Shown: piece by piece, positions 8,853 through 17,470 of the stretch
How positions within the stretch are numbered: position 1 is the first letter of the stretch
How the letters are laid out: each line of letters begins with the position of its first letter
Assembly: GCA_030627905.1 (NCBI GenBank)
Contig: DAOVRZ010000057.1
Span: 1 to 34,275, forward strand
Reading direction: 5' to 3'
From: JAGMES01 sp023128035
Lineage (GTDB): Bacteria; Bacillota; Halanaerobiia; DY22613
DNA length: 34,275 nucleotides
The notes under the pieces: generated by a model
The model's input: the letters and a program-made list of their open reading frames with translations, nothing else
What the model was told of the DNA's origin: nothing
The model's database searches: none
Position numbers and translations under genes: made by a program

Positions 8853-10583
8853 TTATAGTTCTGCCTTCTTTTTCCGAGCCATTTCCAGCATAGCTGCTGC
8901 ATGTTCTTTTGCAACTCCCACTTCAAGTCCACCATACATGCGGGCCAATTCTTCAATCCGCTTCTCTCCACTCAAAGAAACTACATTAGACCGTGTCCGA
9001 TTATCTTTAACTTCTTTATAAATATGATACTGTTGATCAGCCATAGCTGCAATCTGTGGTAAATGAGTTATACAGATTACTTGATGCTCTTTCGAAATCC
9101 AGGCTAATTTCTCAGCAACTCGCTGTCCTGCTTCACCACCAACTCCACTATCTACCTCATCAAAGATTACCGAATCCACTTGATTTAGACCCATAGTAAC
9201 AACTTTTATCCCTAACATAATCCTAGACATCTCTCCACCAGAGGCGATCTTAATTAATGGCTTCATTTCTTCACCAGGATTAGGAGAGAGCATAAATTCC
9301 ACCTGATCTAACCCATCTGAACCATAATCGTAATAAATTCCATCTATCTCTACACCATTCTCTTTTTCAAGCCATTCTGTTTGAACCCTAAATTTTGCAT
9401 TTGGCATAGAAAGATAAGCTAATTCACGCATCACCTTCCAAGCAAATTGTAATCCAATCTCACGTCGTAATTCGGTAAGCTGTATAGCCACTTTGGCATA
9501 ATCTTTCATTGCCTGACGCCACAGATTCTCCAATTCTTCTATAAGTTCATCGCTATGAACCAAAGAATCGAGTTCTTCTTTGATTGTTTGATAATAATTT
9601 AATACTTCTTCGATGTTTTGACCATATTTTCGTTTTAAACTATTCAAAAGACTCAATCTTTCTTCAATCTGCATCAATTCTTCCTGATCAAATTCAATAC
9701 TATCACTATAGCTGCCCATCTCAAAAGATGCTTCTTGCAGTTGATAATATGCATTCTCAATCATCTGACGAACTGGTTCTAAACTTTCATCAATTCGGCT
9801 CATCTCTTCTAAATTTTTCAAGAGCTTACCAGCATGATCTATAATTCCAACCACTTCTACATCATCACCAGCAAACAAAGCATTTACTAAATTAGCCTTT
9901 TGAAATAATTTTTCTGCATTCATCAAAATTTTTCGTCTATTTAGTATTTTTCCTTCTTCACCAGTACTCAGCCCCGCTTCTTCGATCTCTTTAACTTGAA
10001 ATTGCAAAAGATCAATCCTTTGATTTTTCTCCCGTTCATTTTGACGTAATGCTTTGAGCTCTTTTTTAATCTTTGTGAGTTCTTTATATGCGGCAGCTGT
10101 TTTAACTTTTAGCATTTCCACTTCCTTACCGCCATATTCATCTAATAATTTTAAATGCTCCTGTTTATTCATAAGAGACTGATGTTCATGCTGGCCATGA
10201 ATATCCAAAAGATATTTACTTAATTCTCTAACCATATTTCTCGTCGCTAATTGACCATTGACACGAAGACGATTATTTCCACTTTCAGTGATATCACGAC
10301 TTAAAAGCAACTGATGACTGTCATTTTGGATACCAATCTCATCTAAACCCTGTTGAATCCATTGATTTCCTTCAATATTAAATACAGCTTCTATAAACGC
10401 TTTCTGATGACCTGTCCGAATAACATCTGAAGAAGCCCGACCACCCAACAACATGTCCAGTGCATCAATAATAATTGATTTACCTGCACCTGTTTCGCCG
10501 GTCAAGATATTCAATCCAGAATAAAATTCAAGATGCAGTTCATCAATCAGAGCAAAGTTCTGGATGTGTAGGTACTGGAGCAA
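8853..10583 (-). CDS. recN: DNA repair protein RecN (SMC-like ATPase)
   Basis: 576 aa, full length. Walker A GETGAGKS at residues 29-36 close to the N-terminus, long coiled-coil regions in the middle (for example LKALRQNEREKNQRIDLLQ), the signature LIKIASGGEMSRIMLGIK, and Walker B VIFDEVDSGVGG near the C-terminus. RecN acts early in double-strand break repair, bringing DNA ends together. Start is TTG at 10583, preceded by AAAGGAGG; an ATG would remove the beta strand before the Walker A motif. It follows argR closely (42 nt), as in Bacillus, and is probably co-transcribed with it. Confidence 0.98.
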   Translation of the reverse strand: MLQYLHIQNFALIDELHLEFYSGLNILTGETGAGKSIIIDALDMLLGGRASSDVIRTGHQKAFIEAVFNIEGNQWIQQGLDEIGIQNDSHQLLLSRDITESGNNRLRVNGQLATRNMVRELSKYLLDIHGQHEHQSLMNKQEHLKLLDEYGGKEVEMLKVKTAAAYKELTKIKKELKALRQNEREKNQRIDLLQFQVKEIEEAGLSTGEEGKILNRRKILMNAEKLFQKANLVNALFAGDDVEVVGIIDHAGKLLKNLEEMSRIDESLEPVRQMIENAYYQLQEASFEMGSYSDSIEFDQEELMQIEERLSLLNSLKRKYGQNIEEVLNYYQTIKEELDSLVHSDELIEELENLWRQAMKDYAKVAIQLTELRREIGLQFAWKVMRELAYLSMPNAKFRVQTEWLEKENGVEIDGIYYDYGSDGLDQVEFMLSPNPGEEMKPLIKIASGGEMSRIMLGIKVVTMGLNQVDSVIFDEVDSGVGGEAGQRVAEKLAWISKEHQVICITHLPQIAAMADQQYHIYKEVKDNRTRSNVVSLSGEKRIEELARMYGGLEVGVAKEHAAAMLEMARKKKAEL

Positions 10584-10625
10584 TTGAAGAATCCTCCTTT
10601 ATATATAATCTGCTTAACAGCTTTG

Positions 10626-11081
10626 TTAATATAAAAAATCATTCAAATATTGATAAATTTCTTCTGCTTTACTAACTGATTTAATTGCAATAAAAATTGT
10701 ATCATCCCCTGCAACAGTACCCATAATATCTTCCAATCCAATATTATCAATGGAAGAAGCCAAACCTTGTGCTGTACCAGGCAATGATTTTATGATGATT
10801 AAATTTTCCCCGAAATCAATGCTGATTACAAAATCTTGAAACATTTTCTTTATCCATGCACGGATGTCATTCTGTGTCCGTTCCATTGGTAAAGAATACT
10901 TATATCCGCCAAATCCAGACGGAACTTTAATCAATCCTAATTTCTTAATATCTCTTGATACAGTAGCCTGAGTAACATCAATCCCTTGTTCTTCTAATTT
11001 TTTGGCTAAATCTTCCTGAGTACCTATATCTTCATTTTTTATCATCTCTAATATTTTCAAATGACGTTTACTTTTCGTCAT
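10626..11081 (-). CDS. argR: Arginine repressor ArgR
   Basis: 151 aa from ATG at 11081 (MTKSKRHLKI), preceded by GGGGAGA at 7 nt; an in-frame ATG at 11117 would add 12 residues absent from the family. The N-terminal winged helix includes TQATVSRDIKKLGLIKVP. The C-terminal hexamerisation and arginine-binding domain has GTVAGDDTIFIAIKS. Family role: an arginine-responsive hexameric repressor of arginine biosynthesis that can activate catabolism. No arginine genes occur here; the location between nadK and recN is the conserved Firmicute position. Confidence 0.97.
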   Translation of the reverse strand: MTKSKRHLKILEMIKNEDIGTQEDLAKKLEEQGIDVTQATVSRDIKKLGLIKVPSGFGGYKYSLPMERTQNDIRAWIKKMFQDFVISIDFGENLIIIKSLPGTAQGLASSIDNIGLEDIMGTVAGDDTIFIAIKSVSKAEEIYQYLNDFLY

Positions 11082-11156
11082 TTTCTTCTCCCCTTTCGAG
11101 ATTTTGACGATTTTCATTTATAGAAACTAACTCTCCATCATAAACATCTCTCATCT

Positions 11157-12026
11157 CTAGACTCGATCCACTCTCATTCGATTTCGTAAAATCTGATAAA
11201 AATTATGGCCTGGCATTCGAACCGATTTCACTACTTTTGCCGCTCTTTTGACATATATCTCATCTTCTGCTTCCAATGACAAACTATTCTGTCCATCAAT
11301 TGAAAGCATACATTCACGATGTTCTGAACAATATTTCACTCTTATCTTTTCGTCTTCAGAAATAACAATCGATCTAGAATAAAGAGTATGAGGACAAATA
11401 GGCGTAATTATTAATGCTTTTGAAAACGGATTGACTATAGGTCCTCCTGCAGATAAAGAATATGCAGTTGAACCTGTCGGAGTAGCCAAAATCAATCCAT
11501 CAGCAGGATATGAACTAACAAACTCATCATCAATATAAACTTTCAACTCTATCATCCTAGCACAGCCAGAAATAATTACTTCATTTAAACCTATATCAGA
11601 ATAAATTAATTCTTGATTGCGGTAAACTTCAGCTTCTACCATAATTCTCTCAACAATCTTATATTTTCCCTGACAGAGCTGATTTAATGTCCAGTTCAGT
11701 TCATGAATTTCAATTTCAGTTAAAAAACCTAATCTCCCAAAATTTACACCCAAAATCGGAACCTCTTTTCCAGCCACAGCTCTAGCTGTACTTAGATATG
11801 TGCCATCACCACCAAAAACAATTATTAAATCCACAAGTTCTGACATTTCTTCTGGTAAAACAAAATTTGTTTTACAATCACCAAGTTTATTTTGCACATT
11901 AACATCAAGAAAATGTCCTATTCCCAGATTATCTAAAGCTGTCAAGACCTCAGGAATTAATTCTAAAGATTTGGGCTTATTCAGATTAGGCACTAACCCA
12001 ATTTTTTTTGGTATTTTTTCAGGCAT
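11157..12026 (-). CDS. nadK: NAD kinase
   Basis: 289 aa from ATG at 12026, preceded by GGGGTG at the right distance (a TTG at 12041 is possible but poorer). The ATP/NAD-kinase motifs are clear: IIVFGGDGTYLSTARAV, NEVIISG, GLILATPTGSTAYSLSAGGP, and TPICPHTLYSRSIV. It phosphorylates NAD to NADP in the cytosol and so feeds the NADPH-linked enzymes of the neighbourhood. It sits between tlyA and argR, 40 nt or more from each; an inverted-repeat element occupies the gap to tlyA. Confidence 0.97.
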   Translation of the reverse strand: MPEKIPKKIGLVPNLNKPKSLELIPEVLTALDNLGIGHFLDVNVQNKLGDCKTNFVLPEEMSELVDLIIVFGGDGTYLSTARAVAGKEVPILGVNFGRLGFLTEIEIHELNWTLNQLCQGKYKIVERIMVEAEVYRNQELIYSDIGLNEVIISGCARMIELKVYIDDEFVSSYPADGLILATPTGSTAYSLSAGGPIVNPFSKALIITPICPHTLYSRSIVISEDEKIRVKYCSEHRECMLSIDGQNSLSLEAEDEIYVKRAAKVVKSVRMPGHNFYQILRNRMRVDRV

Positions 12027-12045
12027 TAAAACACCCCACAATCTA

Positions 12046-12194
12046 TTTTAACGACATTTCAGAAGGCGTAGTCCCCCTCCTCTATAAGTGCAGGTAAAAT
12101 AGTTACAAGAATTTCAAAACTTCAGTAAGAGTCCACCTGCTTTTAGGTGAGTCCACCTGCTTTTAGGTGCAAACTCCTTCTGAAGTCGTTAAAA
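12046..12194. repeat. Inverted-repeat element between tlyA and nadK (149 bp)
   Basis: Terminal inverted repeats of about 22 bp: 12046-12069 (TTTTAACGAC-AT-TTCAGAAGG) and 12173-12194 (its complement without the AT). Inside are two exact tandem copies of a 20-bp unit (12129-12148 and 12149-12168), each holding a small CACCT/AGGTG hairpin. The stretch near 12071-12090 (GTCCCCCTCCTCTATAAGTG) resembles the hairpin of the IS200/IS605-like repeats near the feo genes. No coding frame. It looks like a MITE-like insertion in an otherwise tight operon. Confidence 0.7.
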
Positions 12195-12216
12195 CTTAAG
12201 AAATAATAACTTGTTA

Positions 12217-13032
12217 TTATTTCGGCTTTAACGTAGCATGTGCTTTCTTGATAACCTGGCAAATTCGTTGTTCATCAAATTCATCATTCTGTAGTCCATC
12301 TTTAAGATAAATTAAAAATTCGATATTATGTCCTTCAGCTCCTGTAATAGGTGAAAAAGAAAGATCTACCACATGCAAATTCTCTTGATTAACCATTTTA
12401 ATAATCTTTTCAATTACATCTTTATGAATCTCGGGGTCTTTGACCACTCCATTTTTCCCAACCTTTTCTCGCCCTGCTTCAAATTGAGGCTTAATAAGAG
12501 CCATCATTTCTCCTCCAGGTTTTAAAAACTTTCTAGAAGCAGGAATGACAATCCCAAGAGAGATAAATGAAACATCAATGGTTACTAGATCAAAATCTGA
12601 GGGTAAATCATCCTCAGTCATATGGCGAATATTAGTTCTTTCAATCACTACAACTCGTGGATCCTGTCGCAAACGCCAGGCCAACTGTCCATAACCAACA
12701 TCAACAGCATATACTTTTATTGCACCATTTTGTAAAGCACAATCAGTAAATCCTCCCGTCGATGCTCCTACATCCAATACCTTATAATCTTTTAAGTCTA
12801 AACCAAAAACTTCAATCGCCTTTTCCAACTTAAAGCCGCCTCGACTGACAAAAGGACAATGTTCACCTTTAATTGTGATTTGACTTTCGGGATCTATATT
12901 CGTTCCTGCTTTGTCAACACGGTTGCCATCAATAAAGACCACACCTGCCATAATTGCAGATTTTGCTTTACTTCGAGTTTCATAATATCCTTCATCAGTT
13001 AATAACTGATCCAGTCGGACTTTTTTAGCCAT
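12217..13032 (-). CDS. tlyA: TlyA-family rRNA 2'-O-methyltransferase / hemolysin-like
   Basis: About 271 aa from ATG at 13032 (MAKKVRLDQLL), with GAGGTG about 9 nt upstream. An alternative upstream start (13074) lies inside dxs. Residues 1-65 form an S4 RNA-binding domain (RLDQLLTDEGYYETRSKAK, GVVFIDGNRVDKAG). An FtsJ-like SAM methyltransferase domain follows (VLDVGASTGGFTDCAL, DVSFISLGIVIP, ALIKPQFEAGREKVGK). Family role: ribose methylation of rRNA; early literature called it a hemolysin. It overlaps the dxs stop by 8 nt, showing co-translation. A 9-bp AT-only palindrome (12199-12220) overlaps its stop codon and may act as a weak terminator. Confidence 0.95.
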   Translation of the reverse strand: MAKKVRLDQLLTDEGYYETRSKAKSAIMAGVVFIDGNRVDKAGTNIDPESQITIKGEHCPFVSRGGFKLEKAIEVFGLDLKDYKVLDVGASTGGFTDCALQNGAIKVYAVDVGYGQLAWRLRQDPRVVVIERTNIRHMTEDDLPSDFDLVTIDVSFISLGIVIPASRKFLKPGGEMMALIKPQFEAGREKVGKNGVVKDPEIHKDVIEKIIKMVNQENLHVVDLSFSPITGAEGHNIEFLIYLKDGLQNDEFDEQRICQVIKKAHATLKPK

Positions 13033-14908
13033 AGCAAACAACACCTCGTAATATTTCTTTGCCAACCTTAACAATATTCTCTGCAGTTAAACCATATTGA
13101 GCCCGTAAGAAATCTTGTTTTCCATGACGGACAATACTATCAGGAATTGCAATTCTTTTTACTTTTACATTCAATCCTGCATCAGCTAATATTTCCAAAA
13201 CAGCACTAGAAAAACCACCACTCTTCATATGTTCTTCTACAATCACCAGATGACCAGTTTTCTCTGCCCAATGTAAGATTAATTTACTATCTAAAGGTTT
13301 TACAAATCGTGCATTAATTACCGCTGCATCAATATCCTCATCATTAAGAAACTTAGCTGCTTTTAATGCAGGTTCTACCATATTACCAATCGCCAGAATT
13401 GTCAAATCATTTCCTTCTTTCTCAAGTAATCCTTGACCAATTGGTATTTCTTTAAATTCCTGATCTAAAGGTACACCTACACTTGCCCCTCTTGGATATC
13501 GAATTGCAGTAGGCACCTCTTGCTGCAATGCAGTATATAACATATGTTGAAATTCATTTTCATTTGCTGGAGCCATAACAACCATATTTGGTAAACTTCT
13601 AAGATAAGAAAAATCAAAAAGACCTTGATGGGTTTCACCATCATCTCCAACAATTCCGCCACGATCTATTGCTAAAACCACTGGTAATTTTTGCAAACAA
13701 AGATCATGAAAAATTTGATCATAAGCCCGTTGCAAAAAAGTTGAATAAATCGCCACAACAGGTTTCATTCCTACTACAGAAAGTCCAGCAGCAAAAGTTA
13801 CCCCATGTTGTTCTGCAATTCCTACGTCATAAAATCGTTCTGGAAAAATTTCACCAAACCGATCCAATCCTGTTCCGGTTGGCATAGCTGCAGTTATCCC
13901 AATAATCCTAGAATCTTTTTTTGCCAATTTAATCAATGTATCACTAAAAATTTTTGTATAAGTTGGAGGTGCATCTTTCTTAATTCTTTTTCCAGTCTCA
14001 ATATTGAAAGGTCCTGTCCCGTGAAAGGTATCGGGATGTTCTTCTGCTGGAAGATATCCTTTCCCTTTTGTAGTTACCACATGGATCAATTTCGGCCCCT
14101 TCACCTGTTCAGCATCCTGCAAAGTCTCACAAATATGTTGAATATTATGTCCATCAATTGGACCTAAATACGTAAAACCTAACTCTTCAAAAAATATCCC
14201 TGTCATCATAAAATATTTCAAACTATCTTTCAAACGTTCTACAGTTCGTACAACTTTGTCCCCGATAGCAGGAATTTTCTTCAATAAATATTCCAAGTCG
14301 TCCTTTACTTTATGTAAAGTTGGATCTACCCGGAGTCTACTTAAATATTTAGAAAGTGCCCCTACATTTGGGGAAATAGACATTTCATTGTCATTTAAAA
14401 TAACTGTGAAATCAGTTTGTAAATGACCAGCATGATTCATTGCTTCAAACGCCATCCCACCTGTCATCGCACCATCACCTATAACAGCCACAATCTTTTC
14501 TAAACCATTAACTGAATCTCTAGCTTTTGCAATCCCTAACGCTGTTGAGATTGATGTACTAGTATGCCCAGTATCAAATATATCATGAGGACTTTCAGCG
14601 CGTTTTGGAAAACCACTAATACCACCAAATTGGCGTAAAGTATGGAAAACATCCCTACGTCCTGTAATAATTTTATGGGCATAAGTCTGATGTCCCACAT
14701 CCCAAATGATCTTATCATATGGGCTATTGTAATACTTATGTAGAGCCAAAGTCAGCTCAACCACCCCTAGACTTGGAGCGAGATGACCTCCAGTCTGTGA
14801 CACTGTTTGAATAATCAATTCTCTAATCTCTTCTGCCAAAATATCTAGTTCTGCATATGTTAAATTCTTTAATTCCTTAGGATCTTCGATCTTTTCTAGG
14901 AATGCCAT
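13025..14908 (-). CDS. dxs: 1-deoxy-D-xylulose-5-phosphate synthase
   Basis: 627 aa, full length. Thiamin-diphosphate binding motif GDGAMTGG at 144-151 and the downstream N in LNDNEMSISPNVGAL, the pyrimidine-binding glutamate region (YDVGIAEQHGVTFAAG), and the C-terminal transketolase domain (VVIVEEHMKSGG-like: LVIVEEHMKSGGFSSA). It condenses pyruvate and glyceraldehyde 3-phosphate, the first step of the MEP isoprenoid pathway. ispA upstream uses the pathway's products, so both belong to one isoprenoid cluster. It overlaps the end of oapA by 32 nt, and tlyA overlaps its own end. Confidence 0.99.
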   Translation of the reverse strand: MAFLEKIEDPKELKNLTYAELDILAEEIRELIIQTVSQTGGHLAPSLGVVELTLALHKYYNSPYDKIIWDVGHQTYAHKIITGRRDVFHTLRQFGGISGFPKRAESPHDIFDTGHTSTSISTALGIAKARDSVNGLEKIVAVIGDGAMTGGMAFEAMNHAGHLQTDFTVILNDNEMSISPNVGALSKYLSRLRVDPTLHKVKDDLEYLLKKIPAIGDKVVRTVERLKDSLKYFMMTGIFFEELGFTYLGPIDGHNIQHICETLQDAEQVKGPKLIHVVTTKGKGYLPAEEHPDTFHGTGPFNIETGKRIKKDAPPTYTKIFSDTLIKLAKKDSRIIGITAAMPTGTGLDRFGEIFPERFYDVGIAEQHGVTFAAGLSVVGMKPVVAIYSTFLQRAYDQIFHDLCLQKLPVVLAIDRGGIVGDDGETHQGLFDFSYLRSLPNMVVMAPANENEFQHMLYTALQQEVPTAIRYPRGASVGVPLDQEFKEIPIGQGLLEKEGNDLTILAIGNMVEPALKAAKFLNDEDIDAAVINARFVKPLDSKLILHWAEKTGHLVIVEEHMKSGGFSSAVLEILADAGLNVKVKRIAIPDSIVRHGKQDFLRAQYGLTAENIVKVGKEILRGVVCYG

Positions 14909-15464
14909 CTTTCTTTACCTCCAACTTTGTTTTTTTCCTAAAATTAACTAAAAGGTTAGTGCTTGATAAAAAACGTCCTATATTAAAAATGATATCATTT
15001 GCTTTCGAAATTCCTAATCGCTTACCATATGCTTTTCCACCAACAGTAATTGCAGCAATCAAGGCAAGAACTAATATTTCTATCATTTTTTGATTCCAGT
15101 CTGCATTAATACTAATCCTTAATACAATTAAAGTTCCTAAAGCTCCACTAATTGTGCCGCAGATATCCCCAACAATATCACAACATAAATTTGCTACTTC
15201 ATCTGCTCGTTTAATTAAAAAAAGAGCCTTTTTCGCTCCAAAAATCTTTTTTGACGCCTTTGCATTTATAGGAGCCTCATCAGCAACTGTTACTGCTACA
15301 CCGATCACATCAAAAATAATTCCAATAGCAATTATTAAAAGTAGAATAATCATTGCAAAAGGTAAAGGAACATATTGAATCATACCTGTTGAAAATATTG
15401 TAACCAAAATTGCAATTATAAATGTAAAGGTTCCCATTTTAAAAGCTTGTCTCAGATTTCTCAA
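14877..15464 (-). CDS. oapA: OapA-type OLE RNA-associated membrane protein
   Basis: About 195 aa with four membrane segments (roughly residues 8-30, 34-58, 92-112, 122-144). A conserved DxxxD motif appears in VANLCCDIVGDICGTISG, as described for OapA. The C-terminus is very basic (RKKTKLEVKKDGIPRKDRRS), fitting RNA contact. OapA binds OLE RNA and brings it to the membrane; the pair is linked to resistance to cold, alcohols and Mg2+ imbalance in Bacillus halodurans. I prefer TTG at 15464 because GAGGTG lies 6 nt upstream; the GTG at 15473 lies inside that site. The gene lies directly downstream of the OLE RNA and overlaps dxs, exactly the known arrangement. Identification rests on motif, topology and context together. 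Confidence 0.9.
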   Translation of the reverse strand: MRNLRQAFKMGTFTFIIAILVTIFSTGMIQYVPLPFAMIILLLIIAIGIIFDVIGVAVTVADEAPINAKASKKIFGAKKALFLIKRADEVANLCCDIVGDICGTISGALGTLIVLRISINADWNQKMIEILVLALIAAITVGGKAYGKRLGISKANDIIFNIGRFLSSTNLLVNFRKKTKLEVKKDGIPRKDRRS

Positions 15465-15530
15465 AAAACTCACCTCAAAATAAATATTATCTATAAATAG
15501 ATCAACCTGTTTTTAGATAAATCTACTTGT

Positions 15531-16132
15531 GAATTAACCAATGGTGGTAATGTGTGTAGTAAACGCTACGGCTTAGGTCCAGCAGGTTTTCCCAATACTC
15601 TACCAACCGTCACCGAGTTGGCGGTTTCCCTTTAAAGAGTATTCTGTATTGTTGCCAATTACAGCGCTAGATCACCACTTAGTCCGCACTTTAATCCTAC
15701 ACACATCTCCATAAGGAACAGTCTAGAAGTTTTCCTTAACAATACTTACTATCTCTTAGCTCCTTTTGCAGAACAGGTTTCGAATGATACGAGCATTCTC
15801 TCAGGGCCCTTGATTAAATGCTTAGTTACACTTTCCTCCAATCCCACTCAGAGCAGGCTACGCTACACGTACTCCAAAACTCTTTAAAATCTTGCAATAC
15901 TCTTGCAGGTTTTTACCTGAGTAAAGCCGTAACCTTACCCAAGCCTCCCGGAGGGAGGGTCATCGCCCACATGCCTTTGCGGATCGCCCTGACCTCCTTT
16001 ACTCCCAACACCAACCCCCGACTGGGCGTCAAAAGCCAGCACCAGAAGCTTCATCGATGTGCCCTACGACGGATTTTTAGGCCCGCCTTCAGAGATAGAG
16101 TACTGACTAGAATACTGCACCACCAATTAACT
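15531..16132 (-). ncRNA. ole: OLE RNA (ornate large extremophilic RNA)
   Basis: A 602-nt non-coding stretch between ispA and oapA, visibly more GC-rich and more structured than its AT-rich flanks. Length (about 600 nt), strand and neighbours match OLE RNA. The predicted 5' end (GAGTTAATTGGTGGT, 16132-16117) can pair with the 3' end (ACCACC-ATTGGTTAATTC, 15548-15531), giving a closing helix. Highly structured blocks include GAAGGCGGGCC/GTCGTAGGGC near the 5' end, CCTCCCTCCGGGAGG, GGGAAACCGCC-AACTCGGTGACGG and CCTGCTGGACC near the 3' end. The only frame on the opposite strand (15818-16186) is unlike any protein. Exact ends are inferred from the promoter and the closing helix; a covariance-model search would settle them. 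Confidence 0.92.
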
Positions 16133-16138
16133 CACATA

Positions 16139-16167
16139 ATTATATCACATCCAATTATTTTTGACAA
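16139..16167 (-). promoter_or_regulatory. Promoter of the OLE RNA
   Basis: -35 TTGTCA (16162-16167) and -10 TATAAT (16139-16144) are separated by exactly 17 nt on the minus strand. The predicted transcription start near 16132 coincides with the start of the closing helix of the RNA. OLE can therefore be made independently of the upstream xseA-xseB-ispA transcript. Confidence 0.8.
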
Positions 16168-16191
16168 TAAACCAATTATGGATTGAAAGCT

Positions 16192-16240
16192 AACAACAAG
16201 TCAGTTAACTAACAAGTTAGTTGACTAACAAGTTATTGTT
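16192..16240. repeat. Imperfect palindrome between ispA and the OLE promoter
   Basis: The 14-nt arms GTCAGTTAACTAAC (16200-16213) and GTTAGTTGACTAAC (16216-16229) face each other with a 2-nt spacer, flanked by AACAA/TTGTT. The same bases can be read as two tandem 16-nt units. No T-tract follows, so it is not a good terminator; it could be an operator or a processing site. Confidence 0.5.
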
Positions 16241-16249
16241 GTTTATATA

Positions 16250-17140
16250 TCAGCTTTCACGCTCTAATATAAAATCCATTAATTGAGAAAAACATTTAGC
16301 CTTTTCCCCATAAGGAGCTAAAAGGGTTTTTGCTTTTTCACAACTTTCTCTTGCCAATTTTTTTGCCTCTTCTAAACCAATTAAAGCAGGATAAGTAGCT
16401 TTTGCATGAGCTTCATCGCTACCTATAGGCTTACCTAATTTTTCTTCATCTCCGATTACATCTAAGATGTCATCTGTGATCTGAAAAGTTAAACCTAAAT
16501 ATTCAGCAAAATCAGTCAATCTTTGAAGATCATCTAAAGAAGCATCACTTAAAATTGCTCCGCTTCGAATACTAGCTCTAAAAAGAGCACCCGTTTTATT
16601 AGCATGAATATATTTCAAAGTTTCAAGATCAATATCTTTTCCTTCAGACAAAAGATCCACAACTTGCCCACCCACCATACCAAGTGAGCCTGCCGCATCA
16701 GCTACTTCACGAATCACTTGTAAAAGTTTAATAGGATCAGCACCTTTATCCATCGCTTTAGTCATGACTTCAAAAGCCTGAGTCAAAAAAGCATCTCCAG
16801 CTAAAAGAGCAATCGCTTCGCCATAAACCACGTGATTAGTTGGCTTACCTCGTCTTAAATCATCATCATCCATACATGGTAAATCATCATGAATTAAAGA
16901 ATAAGTATGAATCAATTCTAATGCACAAGCAATTGGCATAACCTGATCTTTTTTACCGCCAAAAAGTTCAGCAGTCCACAGGGTTAAAATTGGTCTTAAT
17001 CTTTTTCCACCAGCATTAACACTATAACTCATAGATTCATGTAAAATTTCAGGTTGACTATTTGGAAGATATTCTTTTAAAACTTCATTTATCTCTAAAG
17101 CTGTATTTTTCATAGATTCTTTTAAATCAACATAACTCAT
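16250..17140 (-). CDS. ispA: Polyprenyl synthetase, farnesyl/geranyl diphosphate synthase type
   Basis: 296 aa, full length. First aspartate-rich motif DDLPCMDDDDLRRGKP (residues 85-100), second DDILD (about 225), and GGKRLRP (44-50). The spaced first motif (two extra residues between the aspartates) is typical of bacterial farnesyl diphosphate synthases. It joins isopentenyl diphosphate units and supplies undecaprenyl phosphate and quinone side chains, linking it to dxs two genes away. Start ATG at 17140 directly follows the xseB stop (TAGATG), so the two are translated together. Confidence 0.96.
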   Translation of the reverse strand: MSYVDLKESMKNTALEINEVLKEYLPNSQPEILHESMSYSVNAGGKRLRPILTLWTAELFGGKKDQVMPIACALELIHTYSLIHDDLPCMDDDDLRRGKPTNHVVYGEAIALLAGDAFLTQAFEVMTKAMDKGADPIKLLQVIREVADAAGSLGMVGGQVVDLLSEGKDIDLETLKYIHANKTGALFRASIRSGAILSDASLDDLQRLTDFAEYLGLTFQITDDILDVIGDEEKLGKPIGSDEAHAKATYPALIGLEEAKKLARESCEKAKTLLAPYGEKAKCFSQLMDFILERES

Positions 17141-17377
17141 CTATTCCACCTCTTCCAATCCTTTGAAGGGGATTTTTTTTATCTCATTTCCTTCTTTTAT
17201 GATCATTTCAATCCTACTCTCCACCTCTCCTAATTTGCCAGCACAAAATCTGGAGAGGCGAACCCCTTCTTCGTAATGTTTTAAAGCTTCATCTAAAGTA
17301 ATATCTCCTTTTTCTAATTCGTCAACTATTATCTCCAATTTTTCTAGAGCTTCTTCAAACTTAAGTTCTTCCATCAC
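17141..17377 (-). CDS. xseB: Exodeoxyribonuclease VII small subunit
   Basis: 78 aa, normal length. Typical all-helical sequence: FEEALEKLEIIVDELEKGDITLDEALKHYEEGVRL followed by CAGKLGEVE. With XseA it forms exonuclease VII, which degrades single-stranded DNA into short oligonucleotides. Start is GTG at 17377 or the adjacent ATG at 17374, behind GGGAG. It lies 93 nt after xseA and is fused in translation to ispA. Confidence 0.96.
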   Translation of the reverse strand: MMEELKFEEALEKLEIIVDELEKGDITLDEALKHYEEGVRLSRFCAGKLGEVESRIEMIIKEGNEIKKIPFKGLEEVE

Positions 17378-17470
17378 ATTTTCATCTCCCTATCAAAACA
17401 TGATTCCTAGTTAGTAAGAAATTCGACATAAAAATAAACATCCCTGCATAAAAATTCTTAAAAGTATTTT

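Noticed and set aside
8756..8971. 71-codon minus-strand frame
   Set aside because: Overlaps the recN 3' end in another frame and lacks a ribosome site and family resemblance.
13805..14167. 120-codon plus-strand frame
   Set aside because: Antisense inside dxs, which is complete and unmistakable.
15818..16186. 122-codon plus-strand frame
   Set aside because: Lies antisense to the OLE RNA, has no ribosome site and no protein-like pattern; explained by the GC-rich structured RNA.
15481..16250. rRNA or tmRNA/RNase P as explanation for the structured RNA
   Set aside because: No rRNA signature stretches and no tmRNA or RNase P core motifs; length and neighbours fit OLE instead.
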